Assembly: GCF_027594825.1 (NCBI RefSeq)
Contig: NZ_CP088930.1
Location: 2,293,019 to 2,357,018, forward strand
Length of the DNA stretch: 64,000 nt
DNA from: Serratia liquefaciens
GTDB lineage: Bacteria; Pseudomonadota; Gammaproteobacteria; Enterobacterales; Enterobacteriaceae
Direction of reading: 5' to 3'
Positions 46,061-54,644 of the stretch are shown here, in pieces. The notes under the pieces were generated by a model. It saw only the letters and a list, made by a program, of their open reading frames with translations, did no database searches and was not told where the DNA came from. The position numbers and the translations under genes are program-made. Positions within the stretch are counted from its first letter, which is position 1. Each line of letters begins with the position of its first letter.

Positions 46061-46357
46061 TTATTTCGCGACGAAGACAACTTTTTCTGTATTGATCATT
46101 GTCACGTTCACGGTTATTTCCAGAGCCACGGAGTAGCTTTTTCTTTCGCGCGGCAGAAAGAAAAACAGAAACTTTTCTTTTGTTATTTTCTCTTCTGCTT
46201 TTAATACGCTGACATCCTGCGGTTCAATACGCAGCAGAATATTACTGGTGGATTTTAATACCGCGCCCTGCACATTGGCCAAGGCGGAAGCAAAAGCTTT
46301 CGCTTTGCTGTCGCCCTTACCCTCCACCTTTACCGACGTTGTATATTGTTCTTTCAT
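46061..46357 (-). CDS. DUF4312 small soluble protein
   Basis: 98 residues, no signal peptide or membrane helix, alternating beta strands and a short helix (KAKAFASALANVQGAVL). Family DUF4312 (EF_0831 type). Its start shares one base with the SFCGS gene stop (TAATG), pointing to stoichiometric co-translation. No catalytic motif is obvious; I see Arg/Lys-rich FLPRERKS near residue 72. Function unknown. Confidence 0.8.
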   Translation of the reverse strand: MKEQYTTSVKVEGKGDSKAKAFASALANVQGAVLKSTSNILLRIEPQDVSVLKAEEKITKEKFLFFFLPRERKSYSVALEITVNVTMINTEKVVFVAK

Positions 46358-46722
46358 TACGGGTTGCCGTGTTTTTTGACGTAGGCTTCCACCAGCCTTT
46401 GACCCAGCTCTTCTTTATCCATAAAACCAAAACCCAATACGGTGCAGCCTTCGTTTATTGCCGTCACGCCCTCATCAATGGAGCGCATGCCGTATTTGGC
46501 TTTGTAGCCGTATTTAGTTTGTGCGGTAATGGCACCCGCGCCGCCGCTGCCGCAGAAAGAAATCCCCAGCTGTGCGCCTTCCGCTTTCATCACGTCGCCC
46601 AGCTTCATGTCAGCCGCCACGCCGGGGATCACGATGGCTTTTCCACCTGCATTTTCAATGCCCTGACCCACTTTCTGACCTTTACCCAAACGATCGCCAA
46701 TCACTACGGTAATCTGACCCAT
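46357..46722 (-). CDS. SFCGS-family glycine-rich small protein
   Basis: 121 residues, soluble, of the family named for its SFCGS motif (EF_0830 type). It begins MGQITVVIGDRLGKGQKV and has GISFCGSGGAGAITAQ with Cys57. A cysteine in a Gly/Ser-rich turn after a beta strand recalls the phosphocysteine loop of PTS EIIB proteins, though here it is mid-protein; this similarity is my inference. A second cysteine is Cys93. CAGGAG ribosome-binding site. Function unknown. Confidence 0.82.
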   Translation of the reverse strand: MGQITVVIGDRLGKGQKVGQGIENAGGKAIVIPGVAADMKLGDVMKAEGAQLGISFCGSGGAGAITAQTKYGYKAKYGMRSIDEGVTAINEGCTVLGFGFMDKEELGQRLVEAYVKKHGNP

Positions 46723-46757
46723 GGTATTTTCTCCTGATTAATTTAATTCGCTAAAAA

Positions 46758-47105
46758 CTATTGGTTATTATCTTTTGCCACTTCAAAATGTACGGAAAGC
46801 AAATAGGCTTCTTCAATCGGCAGAGTGGTGAATTGGTCGACTACCCGTTCCGCCATTTGCATAGATTCCGCCGAGATTTCGTCAAACAGTGATTTATCCA
46901 CTTCCGGTAATGGCTCACCGGTGATTGAGCGCAACACCATGGCGCGAATATGCGACTCCAGCATCTGTTGCTGCACCGCATTGGTATAAATGTCTTCGGC
47001 GTTTAGCATGGCGGTAATATCAGCCAGCACCCGTTCGGTTATCGATCCGGCCGTGCTGACGTCAGGTTGTTCACTATTTTCTCTCGCAGCAGATCCATCA
47101 TTCAC
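46758..47105 (-). CDS. Stand-alone PRD-domain protein (EF_0829 type)
   Basis: 115 residues: a disordered ~20-residue N-terminus and a single PTS-regulation domain with His52 (LESHIRAM) and His106 (LLSVHFEV) at the two positions normally phosphorylated by HPr or EII proteins. There is no DNA- or RNA-binding domain. Start is GTG 47105 with AGGGGAA upstream. First gene of the operon, 35 bp before the SFCGS gene. A phosphorylation-responsive partner of the membrane system, or of the PRD regulator at 38154-40070, is a reasonable guess. Confidence 0.8.
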   Translation of the reverse strand: MNDGSAARENSEQPDVSTAGSITERVLADITAMLNAEDIYTNAVQQQMLESHIRAMVLRSITGEPLPEVDKSLFDEISAESMQMAERVVDQFTTLPIEEAYLLSVHFEVAKDNNQ

Positions 47106-47345
47106 TTTTCAGTTCCCCTAGATCCAAACATGATTCCGTAAGTCGCACAGCGCATCACCTGAATAAGCCGCCTTCTCTGATGCCTTTACCCTAACCCCGG
47201 GGAGATATTCTGTGTACTCTGTTTTTTTCCAGTTGAAAGTGGAAATTCAGTGACCGTCAGGGATCCATTTCGCAAAATAAGCATCTGCCAGATAATTCAA
47301 TTAGATTACAAAAAGATATCGCCACAAAAGGTTTCCAGTTGAGCC
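47106..47345 (-). promoter_or_regulatory. Upstream region of the DUF4310-4312/SFCGS operon
   Basis: Holds an exact 11-bp direct repeat TTTCCAGTTGA at 47226-47236 and 47332-47342, 106 bp apart, and an adjacent imperfect inverted repeat (TTGAAAGTGGAAATTCA, 47233-47249). These are candidate regulator sites. I found no sigma-54 (-24/-12) promoter, in contrast to Salmonella dga which uses a sigma-54 activator. Confidence 0.35.
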
Positions 47346-47432
47346 ATGGGCGGTGAAAAGCTTCGTGATCGGGATCTCTTTCTTTTCCCGGCTTAACCGC
47401 CTACTATCGGTAAGACAATTCGACATCAACAA

Positions 47433-47467
47433 CACCCCCGTACCTCTGGCGCGGGGGTTTTGCTTTT
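47433..47467 (+). promoter_or_regulatory. Premature terminator in the rnk leader
   Basis: CCCCCG (47435-47440) pairs with CGGGGG (47452-47457), followed by TTTTGCTTTT, about 65 bp before rnk. An 'rnk leader' attenuator has been described in gamma-proteobacteria from conserved premature terminators; this matches in place and structure. Alternatively it ends a short upstream RNA. Confidence 0.7.
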
Positions 47468-47530
47468 GTGCTGTTTTTCCGAATTTATGGGCGCGTTACC
47501 CGACGCCTTTTGATTTGACTGGAGAGTGGA

Positions 47531-47941
47531 ATGACCAAGCCAACCATTACTATTAATGAGCTGGATGCGGAACGCCTGGATGCGCTATTGGAACAACCGG
47601 CCTTTGCCAACACCGATGTCGCGGCTGCGCTGAACATCGAGCTGGATCGCGCCGAAATTCTGCCGCCGTCCCAGATCCCGGCCAACGTAGTGACCATGAA
47701 CAGCCGCGTACGTTTCCGCGATCTGCATACGGCAGAAGAACACGTGCGTACGCTGGTTTATCCGGCTTCGCTGAAGGACAGCCACGAACAGCTGTCGGTG
47801 ATGGCGCCGCTGGGCGCAGCGCTGCTGGGCATGCACATCGGCAACCAGATTACCTGGCAGTTGCCGAACGGTGAAGAAGCACGTATCGAAGTGCTGGAAC
47901 TGTTGTACCAGCCGGAAGCGGCGGGTGAATACCACCGCTAA
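47531..47941 (+). CDS. rnk: Rnk, regulator of nucleoside diphosphate kinase
   Basis: RNA-polymerase-binding GreA/GreB-related protein. 136 residues as in E. coli: a short coiled-coil N-terminal domain and the FKBP-like C-terminal domain ([12 protein letters not shown]..., [16 protein letters not shown]). Monocistronic with leader terminator upstream and hairpin terminator downstream. Confidence 0.97.
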   Translation: MTKPTITINELDAERLDALLEQPAFANTDVAAALNIELDRAEILPPSQIPANVVTMNSRVRFRDLHTAEEHVRTLVYPASLKDSHEQLSVMAPLGAALLGMHIGNQITWQLPNGEEARIEVLELLYQPEAAGEYHR

Positions 47942-47950
47942 GCGGTTTTC

Positions 47951-47975
47951 AGGGCGGTGACCAGCCGCCCTTTCT
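47951..47975 (+). terminator. Terminator of rnk
   Basis: AGGGCGG-TGACCAG-CCGCCCT followed by TTCTGT; moderate U tract. Confidence 0.65.
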
Positions 47976-48125
47976 GTCTCCTACAAGCTGATAGCAAATC
48001 AGTACCTCAATCAACAACAACACATAAACTCTGGCATGCAGCCGATCATTGCCCATTCCCCGGTTTCGCCGCGTGCTGAGGCAGGCACCGTTCTGCTATC
48101 TGGCCGCAGAACGGCGCGAAAGGGA

Positions 48126-48512
48126 TTAGCGGAATTTCTTGTGGTTAGCGTCGCGGGTTTGCTTGAAGCCCTGTGCAACCTGCTTAGCTTCAGCCAGCTT
48201 ACCCTGATTGGCCAGCGCCAGTGATTGATCGATCTGACCGATCAACGTGTCCAGTCCGTGATGGAAATCTTTTATCTCTGGGCTATCGGGAACTTTATCC
48301 TCCAGCTTGGGCGGCGTACTTTGCTTCGCATCCACCGCAGCAGCGCGCATGTTCTGCAGGCTTTGCTTCAGGGTATCCGTAGAGTCGGTGCTCAGCACCG
48401 TTTTGTAATTGCCTGCGATGGTATCCATATCGTCGGCCAGATCGGCCGCGACCGCCAGTGAACTGGCGCCCAGCAGTGCCAGCGCCATCAGCGCTTTGAG
48501 TTTGTTCGACAT
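48126..48512 (-). CDS. cybC: Cytochrome b562, periplasmic
   Basis: Small four-helix haem protein of the periplasm, role unknown. 128 residues as in E. coli: signal peptide cut after AVA, then mature ADLADDM with the axial Met at mature position 7 and the axial His near the C-terminus (DANHKKFR). The PPKLEDKVPDSPE loop is conserved. The gene is intact here, whereas some E. coli strains carry a broken copy. Confidence 0.96.
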   Translation of the reverse strand: MSNKLKALMALALLGASSLAVAADLADDMDTIAGNYKTVLSTDSTDTLKQSLQNMRAAAVDAKQSTPPKLEDKVPDSPEIKDFHHGLDTLIGQIDQSLALANQGKLAEAKQVAQGFKQTRDANHKKFR

Positions 48513-48670
48513 GCTTGCTCACCTTCCAGTTATTGTTTTAGTGGTCCCCTTTCAGGGCCGTGCGCCGCCATTGACCACGCCATGACGCAGCACAGCCTAA
48601 CCATAGGCAAGGGAGCAGAAAACCGAAACCGGAGATTTGTAAGCAAGGTTAAAACAGAGGAAGAAGGGAA

Positions 48671-48697
48671 ACGGCTGGCAACCGGAGCGGCCAGCCG
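48671..48697 (-). terminator. Terminator of pmbA
   Basis: CGGCTGGC/GCCAGCCG stem on the minus strand just after pmbA, followed by TTTCCCTTCTT. Confidence 0.65.
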
Positions 48698-48706
48698 TGG
48701 CGAACA

Positions 48707-50047
48707 TTATTGACCGGCTATTTTCATGTCCGGCAGCAAAACGGAGCCGCACTGAATATTGCTGCGGGTTTCGATGTCGCTGCCCACGCTGACAATGTTG
48801 CGCAGCATATCCTTCAGGTTGCCGGCGATGGTGATCTCGCTGACCGGATACTGGATCTCACCGTTTTCCACCCAGAAACCGGCCGCGCCGCGCGAATAGT
48901 CACCGGTGATACCGCTAACGCCCTGGCCCATCAGTTCGGTCACCACCAGGCCGGTGCCCAGTTGCTTCAGCATGCCGGCAAAGTCATTACCCTGCCCGGC
49001 AATACGCCAGTTGTGGATACCGCCCGCGTGCCCGGTGCTGTGCATCCCGAGTTTACGGGCCGCATAGCTGGTCAGCAGCCAGGTTTGCAGTACGCCGTCT
49101 TTAACGATGTCGCGTCGTTGGGTACGAACGCCTTCGCTGTCGAACGGCGTGGAAGCCAGGCCTTTCAGCAGGTGCGGGTGTTCTTCGATGGTCAGCCATT
49201 CCGGCAGGATTTGCTTGCCCAAAGAATCCAACAGGAAGGTGGATTTACGGTAAACGCTGCTGCCGCTGATGGCGCCAACCAGATGGCCGAACAGGCCGGT
49301 CGCCACTTCGGAGGCGAACAGCACCGGAGCGGTCATGGTGGACAGCTTGCGCGGGGCCAGGCGCGACAGCGTGCGGCGGGCACATTCCTGTCCCACCCAT
49401 TCAGGGCTTTCCAGATCGCCCATCGCACGGCCGATGGTATAGGCGTAGTCGCGCTCCATATCGCCATCATGCTCGGCAATCACGCAGCTCGACAGCGAGT
49501 GCCGGCTGGAACAGTAGCTTTGCAGCATGCCGTGACTGTTGCCAAACACCTTGATGCCGTAGTGGCTGTTAAAACTGCCGCCTTCGGTATTGGTGATGCG
49601 CTTGTCAGCCGCCAGCGAAGCCTGCTCTGCGCGAGCAGCCAATTCGATACCGCGTTCGGCGTCCAGTTCTGCCGGGTGGAACAGATCCAGATCCGGCGCT
49701 TCAAACGCCAACAGGTCCTTTTCCGCCGGGCCGGCGTTCGGATCTACCGAGGTATAACGGGCAATATCCAGCGCCGCCTGCACGGTGCGGGCAATGGCAT
49801 CCGGACTGAGATCGGTGGAAGAAGCGCTGCCTTTGCGTTGCTGGTGATAGACGGTAATGCCCAACGCGCCATCGCTGTTGAACTCAACGTTCTCCACTTC
49901 GCCAAAGCGAGTGCTGACGCTGATACCGGTAGATTTGGTCACGGCAACTTCTGCCGCATCAGAACCGGCGCGCGCCAGTTCCAAAGCCTGTGAAACGGCC
50001 TGTTCCAGCGCCTTGCGCTGTTCTGCAACTTGAGTGACTACTTTCAT
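48707..50047 (-). CDS. pmbA: PmbA (TldE), metalloprotease subunit
   Basis: TldD/TldE complex subunit involved in microcin B17 maturation and CcdA degradation. TldE is the partner that lacks the HExxxH zinc motif, and none is seen here. 446 residues from ATG 50047 (E. coli 450), with conserved [19 protein letters not shown] and [20 protein letters not shown] blocks. Normally divergent from darP; here a toxin-antitoxin pair is inserted between them. Confidence 0.97.
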   Translation of the reverse strand: MKVVTQVAEQRKALEQAVSQALELARAGSDAAEVAVTKSTGISVSTRFGEVENVEFNSDGALGITVYHQQRKGSASSTDLSPDAIARTVQAALDIARYTSVDPNAGPAEKDLLAFEAPDLDLFHPAELDAERGIELAARAEQASLAADKRITNTEGGSFNSHYGIKVFGNSHGMLQSYCSSRHSLSSCVIAEHDGDMERDYAYTIGRAMGDLESPEWVGQECARRTLSRLAPRKLSTMTAPVLFASEVATGLFGHLVGAISGSSVYRKSTFLLDSLGKQILPEWLTIEEHPHLLKGLASTPFDSEGVRTQRRDIVKDGVLQTWLLTSYAARKLGMHSTGHAGGIHNWRIAGQGNDFAGMLKQLGTGLVVTELMGQGVSGITGDYSRGAAGFWVENGEIQYPVSEITIAGNLKDMLRNIVSVGSDIETRSNIQCGSVLLPDMKIAGQ

Positions 50048-50223
50048 CAATCTGCCATACTTAATCAGAAAATCGTTGAGAAAAGTGCCGTGGCGGCGTG
50101 GTTGCGCGCGGAGTCACGCGCAAAAATCATGTGATTTATACTTTTGAGTCTAACAGGAACCGCGTGGAATTTCGCATAAAGCGAGTACGGGGACACAGAA
50201 TGATCGCTAAAACAGCAGGCTTA

Positions 50224-50562
50224 TCACTCAATCACCAATTTTACCGATTTGCCTATATTGGCGAGCATATTGATCAATGCATCAAGCGTAAATTTATCTG
50301 TTTTCCGGTTTACCACATCAGACACGCGCGGTCGTGAAGTGTGTAAATACCGAGCGGCTTCCTCCTGCCGATAGCCTTCCCCCTCTATCCAGGCGCTTAT
50401 TTCCCCCATCAGTTGCCTTTTAAGCGCGATGATGTGTTCAATCTCTGCATTGGATTGCGTCTGCAACTGCCGGGCCTCGTCAGGGGCAAACCCCAGGTCA
50501 GCGAACACATTGCCACCTTGTGGTGTAACATGCCTGGAATGGGTATCAATTGGCTTGGTCAT
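50224..50562 (-). CDS. XRE-family antitoxin
   Basis: 112 residues with a C-terminal HTH (YRQEEAARYLHTSRPRVSDVVNRK, about residues 63-86, followed by FTLDALINMLANIGKSVKL) typical of antitoxins that pair with Gp49-like HigB toxins. The N-terminal half is polar and probably disordered until bound. Its ATG overlaps the toxin stop (ATGA). Likely binds the palindrome at 50926-50943. Confidence 0.88.
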   Translation of the reverse strand: MTKPIDTHSRHVTPQGGNVFADLGFAPDEARQLQTQSNAEIEHIIALKRQLMGEISAWIEGEGYRQEEAARYLHTSRPRVSDVVNRKTDKFTLDALINMLANIGKSVKLVIE

Positions 50563-50909
50563 TTTTTCTTACCCCGCTCTTCTATCACTGCGTCATAACG
50601 CACTTTGATAATCTGAATATCGTGCTGACTGGTTTTCGCCGTCTTCTTCTGAAAACTGTGCAAAACATAAATAACGTCATTGAATTTAGCCACGTAAATC
50701 ACTCTAAAAGCCCCTGCAAGGGCATATAAGCGAATTTCACAAACACCGGCGCCACACCCCTTCATCGGTTTCCAATTGCCGGGTTCTACTCCCTTTTGCA
50801 CTTTGCTTAATTCAAACCCGGCAGCTCTACGTGCGTCTACCGGAAACGCTAATAGGTCTGCCAACGAGGAGCCACGCCAGTCAATGGCCTTTTCATTCTC
50901 ATCATCCAT
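50559..50909 (-). CDS. Gp49/HigB-like RelE-superfamily toxin
   Basis: 116 residues of the phage-derived Gp49-like HigB family (RelE fold), a probable ribosome-dependent mRNA interferase. Motifs: [25 protein letters not shown] and [14 protein letters not shown], the last being the family's hallmark. I chose ATG 50909, which has GGAGGT 7 nt upstream; an ATG at 50924 would overlap that site. Toxin-first order with the antitoxin. Confidence 0.88.
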   Translation of the reverse strand: MDDENEKAIDWRGSSLADLLAFPVDARRAAGFELSKVQKGVEPGNWKPMKGCGAGVCEIRLYALAGAFRVIYVAKFNDVIYVLHSFQKKTAKTSQHDIQIIKVRYDAVIEERGKKK

Positions 50910-50925
50910 GAGCACCACCTCCATA

Positions 50926-50943
50926 TGTATAAAATTTTATACA
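50926..50943. promoter_or_regulatory. Perfect 18-bp palindromic operator of the toxin-antitoxin pair
   Basis: TGTATAAAATTTTATACA is exactly self-complementary and lies 17 bp before the toxin ATG. It contains a TATAAA-like -10, so binding would occlude the promoter. Confidence 0.7.
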
Positions 50944-51099
50944 CATGTGGTGGTAAAAACAACAAATCAAAAAATAACTGTCGGTGAATTAAGGCCTATT
51001 TCTTGTCGCATCGGCAGCTATACTCAATCTGCTCTGGCGCGCAATTGGCGGGTTGCTGGACAACCTGTTAGGATTAGCCTCTTTTTAACGGAGCCTACC

Positions 51100-51648
51100 A
51101 TGAACAAACAGCCTGAAGACTGGCTCGACGATGTCCCGGAGAACACGGACGAGGACGATGACGAGATTATCTGGGTCAGTAAAAGTGAAATTAAACGTGA
51201 TGCCGAAGCCCTGAAAGACCTGGGGACCGAACTGGTCGAACTGGGTAAAAACGCGCTGGAACGCATCCCGCTGGATGAAGATTTACGTGCCGCAATTGAA
51301 CTGGCGCAGAAGATCAAGAAAGAAGGCCGCCGCCGTCAGCTGCAGCTGATTGGCAAAATGCTGCGCGCCCGCGATGTAGAGCCGATTCAGACCGCGCTCG
51401 ACAAGCTGAAGAACCGCCATAACCAACAGGTTTCGCTGTTCCACAAGCTGGAAGCGCTGCGTGACCGTCTGGTGGAAGAAGGTGATGACGCGATCCCGTC
51501 GATTCTGGCGCTGTATCCGGAAGCCGATCGCCAGCAATTGCGCTCACTGGTGCGTAACGCCCAGAAAGAGAAAGCCGCTAACAAGCCGCCGAAAGCCTAC
51601 CGTCAAATTTTCCAATACCTGCGCGAACTGGCCGAAACCGCCGAATAA
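51100..51648 (+). CDS. darP: DarP (YjgA), 50S ribosome assembly factor
   Basis: Dual-action ribosome maturation protein acting on late 50S precursors. 182 residues starting [15 protein letters not shown] (E. coli 183), acidic N-terminus and helical core with [27 protein letters not shown] ribosome-binding site 7 nt upstream of ATG 51100; the long frame back to 50776 is spurious. Confidence 0.97.
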   Translation: MNKQPEDWLDDVPENTDEDDDEIIWVSKSEIKRDAEALKDLGTELVELGKNALERIPLDEDLRAAIELAQKIKKEGRRRQLQLIGKMLRARDVEPIQTALDKLKNRHNQQVSLFHKLEALRDRLVEEGDDAIPSILALYPEADRQQLRSLVRNAQKEKAANKPPKAYRQIFQYLRELAETAE

Positions 51649-51678
51649 TCGCCGCCGTCACCACGGGATGAACCCGAT

Positions 51679-51978
51679 TCATCCCCGGTGATGTGCAGGT
51701 TCACCGCTGCTTTCACGGATATTGAAACGCAGGCTGCCTTCCAACTCTTCTTCCGCCTCTTCAAACAGCAGGATAATCGCGCCAAAGCGACGTTTGCTGC
51801 GGGCATTGAGATGGGTAAACTCAATCTCGACCGGCAAGCCGATATCCACCGTCACCACGTCCCACAGCGCATCAAGATTGGCGCCAAACGCCTCATCCAG
51901 CGCGAACTTATGCGCGAAGTCGCGGTAAAACGCCGGCAAATCATTAATCTGATTAAAATCGAACTCTACTTTTGCCAT
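51679..51978 (-). CDS. Barstar-family ribonuclease inhibitor
   Basis: Intracellular inhibitor that should block the barnase-like enzyme encoded just upstream. 99 residues from ATG 51978 (GGAG 8 nt upstream). Core motifs match barstar and E. coli YhcO: FYRDFAHKF, LDALWDVV (with acidic residues facing the barnase active site), LPVEIEFTHL and the C-terminal EEAEEELEGSLRF. A GTG at 51987 overlaps the barnase stop (GTGA) and could be an alternative, coupled start. Confidence 0.9.
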   Translation of the reverse strand: MAKVEFDFNQINDLPAFYRDFAHKFALDEAFGANLDALWDVVTVDIGLPVEIEFTHLNARSKRRFGAIILLFEEAEEELEGSLRFNIRESSGEPAHHRG

Positions 51979-51983
51979 CAAGC

Positions 51984-52433
51984 TCACTCCACCCGAATGA
52001 AGTTTTTATAATGGTCACGCGTGACAAAAATCAGGCCATCACTGGAATACAGCAGGCGATCGGCACCGCGCCGGCCGCATTGATAATTGATATCCGCCTC
52101 GCGCCATACCCGGCTGCGGGCCGTAGGCAGTTGTCCTTCACGGTTTGAGAAACGATCGCCGCCAATCGCCTTGCCCGGCAGTACCGAACACAGATTGCCG
52201 TTACGTGCATCCCAACCCTGCTCACGCGCCTGCTTCTTGGTAATGTAATACTCCGGCAGCCGCTGATGCTGCTGCAGGTAGCTCACCACCCTTTTCTGCT
52301 GCGTCAGTTGGTCAATACTCTGGCCTTCGGCCACCGCCGGCACGTTGGTAATAGCCCGATCGTTACCACGCAGTGCGCTAAAACCGGCAATCACAACGGC
52401 GATGACTACCGCCACGAGGATCCGCTTATTCAT
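51984..52433 (-). CDS. Barnase-family exported ribonuclease
   Basis: Guanyl-preferring RNase of the barnase (N1/T1) family. 149 residues: hydrophobic N-terminal signal or anchor (6-18), linker, then a barnase domain (~45-149). All catalytic residues are present: Glu112 (WREADINY), Arg122 and Arg126 (RRGADRLLYSSD), His141 (RDHYKNF), plus the fold motif IGGDRFSNREG. Two cysteines (Cys82, Cys119), absent from Bacillus barnase, could form a stabilising disulphide outside the cytoplasm. Overlaps or abuts the barstar gene downstream. Confidence 0.92.
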   Translation of the reverse strand: MNKRILVAVVIAVVIAGFSALRGNDRAITNVPAVAEGQSIDQLTQQKRVVSYLQQHQRLPEYYITKKQAREQGWDARNGNLCSVLPGKAIGGDRFSNREGQLPTARSRVWREADINYQCGRRGADRLLYSSDGLIFVTRDHYKNFIRVE

Positions 52434-52676
52434 TGCTGTCCCTGAATTATGGCCTACAAGGGTGCACTGGCACCCATGCTAGTTGGATTTATAGATGAAG
52501 AGGATGAAGCAGAGATGACTGGCATGTAACGTTTTCACTTCAGGGAAACCACGCCCCACAACCTGCAACACCCGTTCAAGCTAATCATGCCATTGTGCAG
52601 CGCGTCTGGCACTCAGTGCAACTCTGAAACAGGCCTTTATCAGGCAAGTATAGCCCCGGCAGGGGCATTTGGCGTC

Positions 52677-54644
52677 TCAGTCGATCAGCGCGTGACGGTA
52701 GCGGTGCAGCATGTCGGCCAAACGTTTTACCGGTCCGGTAACGCTGAGCGGTGCCTGATAATCCACCAGCTTTTGCTGATAGTCATTCATTTCATCCAGC
52801 AGCCGATCGTAATAGTAGGCACGCTTCACGTCGTTCTTGGCTGAAACCACATGGTCGGCGGTTTTGCGGATCTGTTTGTGGAAGGCCGAAAGCTCTTCGC
52901 TAACCGGGATCTCTGCCCGCTGCATGCGCTGATGAGCAATGATCAGGTTCAGCGCCAGCCGGTATTTGGCGATGTCGTTCGGGAACATCATCAGCAGTTG
53001 GTTAAGTTGCTGATACAGCGCAGGCAGGTGGTTTTGTCGACGAAGCGACGCCTTGGTGGTCAACGCCGAGACCGCGCTGCCGACAAACTGGTTCAGCAGC
53101 GTGCGACCGGTACGTTCACGTGAATTATCGCGGATCAGCAGCAGTACCATCAGCCCCACGCAGCTGCCGAGGAACTGACCGAGCGCACCGTCGAGGAACT
53201 GAGTGACGTTGAATTCCATCGGGTTACTCAACACCAAAATGTTGATGGTCCCCGCCAGCAGGCCGAGCGACCCCAGCCGTCTTTTCTGCACTTCGATACC
53301 GATGAAAAACGCCAGCAGCCCCAGACTGAGGCACAGCAGTAAAATGCTTTGCTGGGTCGCCGGCAGGATCACCATAAAGAACAGCGAACCGACCGGGATT
53401 GCCGCCAGCATGCCCAGCACAAAGTCCATTGCGACCATGCGCGGCGCGGGGGTACGCATCGCCAGCGAGGTGATCACCGCAATGATCACCATAAAGCCGC
53501 TGCCGGAGGTCCAGCCGGTCCACAGCCACAGCAGGCAGCCAAAGGCCGTCGCCACAAAGGTGCGCAGGCCGTTAATCATCGCGTGGTGGCCTTCAGCCGA
53601 AGTCGGTTTGATCACCACCTCGCTGCTCAACACACCCTCTTCTACCGCGCTGATGCTGCTGTTGGTATGCACGCCTTTAGCCAACAGCAGGTAACGCGTG
53701 GCCGCCCCCACCCAACTGGTGATGGTCAGCAAGGTTTCGTCAGTGCGGTTGGTGGTCAGCACCTGGCGCAACAGCTTCATGCGTTTATGGATTTCCTGCG
53801 GGGTGTCTGCCGGTACCATCAGCAGTTCGCGGATATTTTCTTTCACCGCATCCGGGTGATTCAACAGGATTAAATACGTCTCGCAGGCCTGGGTAATCAG
53901 CGTCAGCGACAGCGTATGCAACGCCAGAACACGGCGGTTCACCTTTTGCCAGCGCGAAGACTCCATCATCAGATTGCTGCGCATGCCGTTCAGCGCAGTG
54001 GTGCCCTTCACCAGGTTGCTCCAGGCGCGGTCGATATCTTCTTTCTCGGCATTGCTGATGCACATCTGCATCAGCCGGTACTGATCCACCAGCAGTTGAT
54101 CCACGGCGCGATCGATATCTTGTTTGATCGAACGCGGCGAGAACAGCAGATCCGCCAGCACTGCGCTGACGATCCCGAGCACGATCTCGCTGCAGCGCTC
54201 AATGGCGAACTGCGGCGCTTCCAGCAGGTGGGCTTCGCTGGTGGCGACCGTCACGATAATGATCAGCGCGGTATAGCCGGCCAGCCCCCAGGCATAGGAG
54301 TTCTCGACTTTAATCAGCGAGGAAAGCCAGGTGCAAAAACCGGCCCAAATGCAGCACAGCAACAGCATCACGACCGGCGCACGCGCGGTAGTGATGATAA
54401 TCGCCAGGCCGACGAAACAGCCGATAAAGGTGCCGATGATACGCAACCAGCCGCGGTGACGGATGGCGCCGGAGAAAGGCTCACCGCCCGCCGCAAAGGC
54501 CGGGCCGGCGGCCACGATGGCGGCGGTCATCGCCGACCAACGTGGGGTTTCCAGATTGAGATGGAAGCCGACGAACAGGGCAAACACAATCGCAAAGCTG
54601 AGCTTGAAGGCAAACCTCAGCCGGATAAAGGTTGGGTTATTCAT
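52677..54644 (-). CDS. aaeB: AaeB, aromatic carboxylic acid efflux pump subunit
   Basis: FUSC-family inner-membrane protein exporting p-hydroxybenzoate and related acids with AaeA. 655 residues as in E. coli, with two blocks of about five to six membrane helices separated by a soluble region (170-355), and a C-terminal soluble domain. Shares one base with the aaeA stop. Last gene of aaeXAB. Confidence 0.97.
   Translation of the reverse strand: MNNPTFIRLRFAFKLSFAIVFALFVGFHLNLETPRWSAMTAAIVAAGPAFAAGGEPFSGAIRHRGWLRIIGTFIGCFVGLAIIITTARAPVVMLLLCCIWAGFCTWLSSLIKVENSYAWGLAGYTALIIIVTVATSEAHLLEAPQFAIERCSEIVLGIVSAVLADLLFSPRSIKQDIDRAVDQLLVDQYRLMQMCISNAEKEDIDRAWSNLVKGTTALNGMRSNLMMESSRWQKVNRRVLALHTLSLTLITQACETYLILLNHPDAVKENIRELLMVPADTPQEIHKRMKLLRQVLTTNRTDETLLTITSWVGAATRYLLLAKGVHTNSSISAVEEGVLSSEVVIKPTSAEGHHAMINGLRTFVATAFGCLLWLWTGWTSGSGFMVIIAVITSLAMRTPAPRMVAMDFVLGMLAAIPVGSLFFMVILPATQQSILLLCLSLGLLAFFIGIEVQKRRLGSLGLLAGTINILVLSNPMEFNVTQFLDGALGQFLGSCVGLMVLLLIRDNSRERTGRTLLNQFVGSAVSALTTKASLRRQNHLPALYQQLNQLLMMFPNDIAKYRLALNLIIAHQRMQRAEIPVSEELSAFHKQIRKTADHVVSAKNDVKRAYYYDRLLDEMNDYQQKLVDYQAPLSVTGPVKRLADMLHRYRHALID

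Noticed and set aside
47106..47345. Sigma-54 promoter upstream of the PRD/SFCGS operon
   Set aside because: A TGGCAG and a TTGCG are present on the minus strand near 47270-47290, but the GG-to-GC spacing is wrong.
48710..49993. 427-residue open frame antisense to pmbA
   Set aside because: Same reason: shadow of a well-conserved gene with atypical composition.
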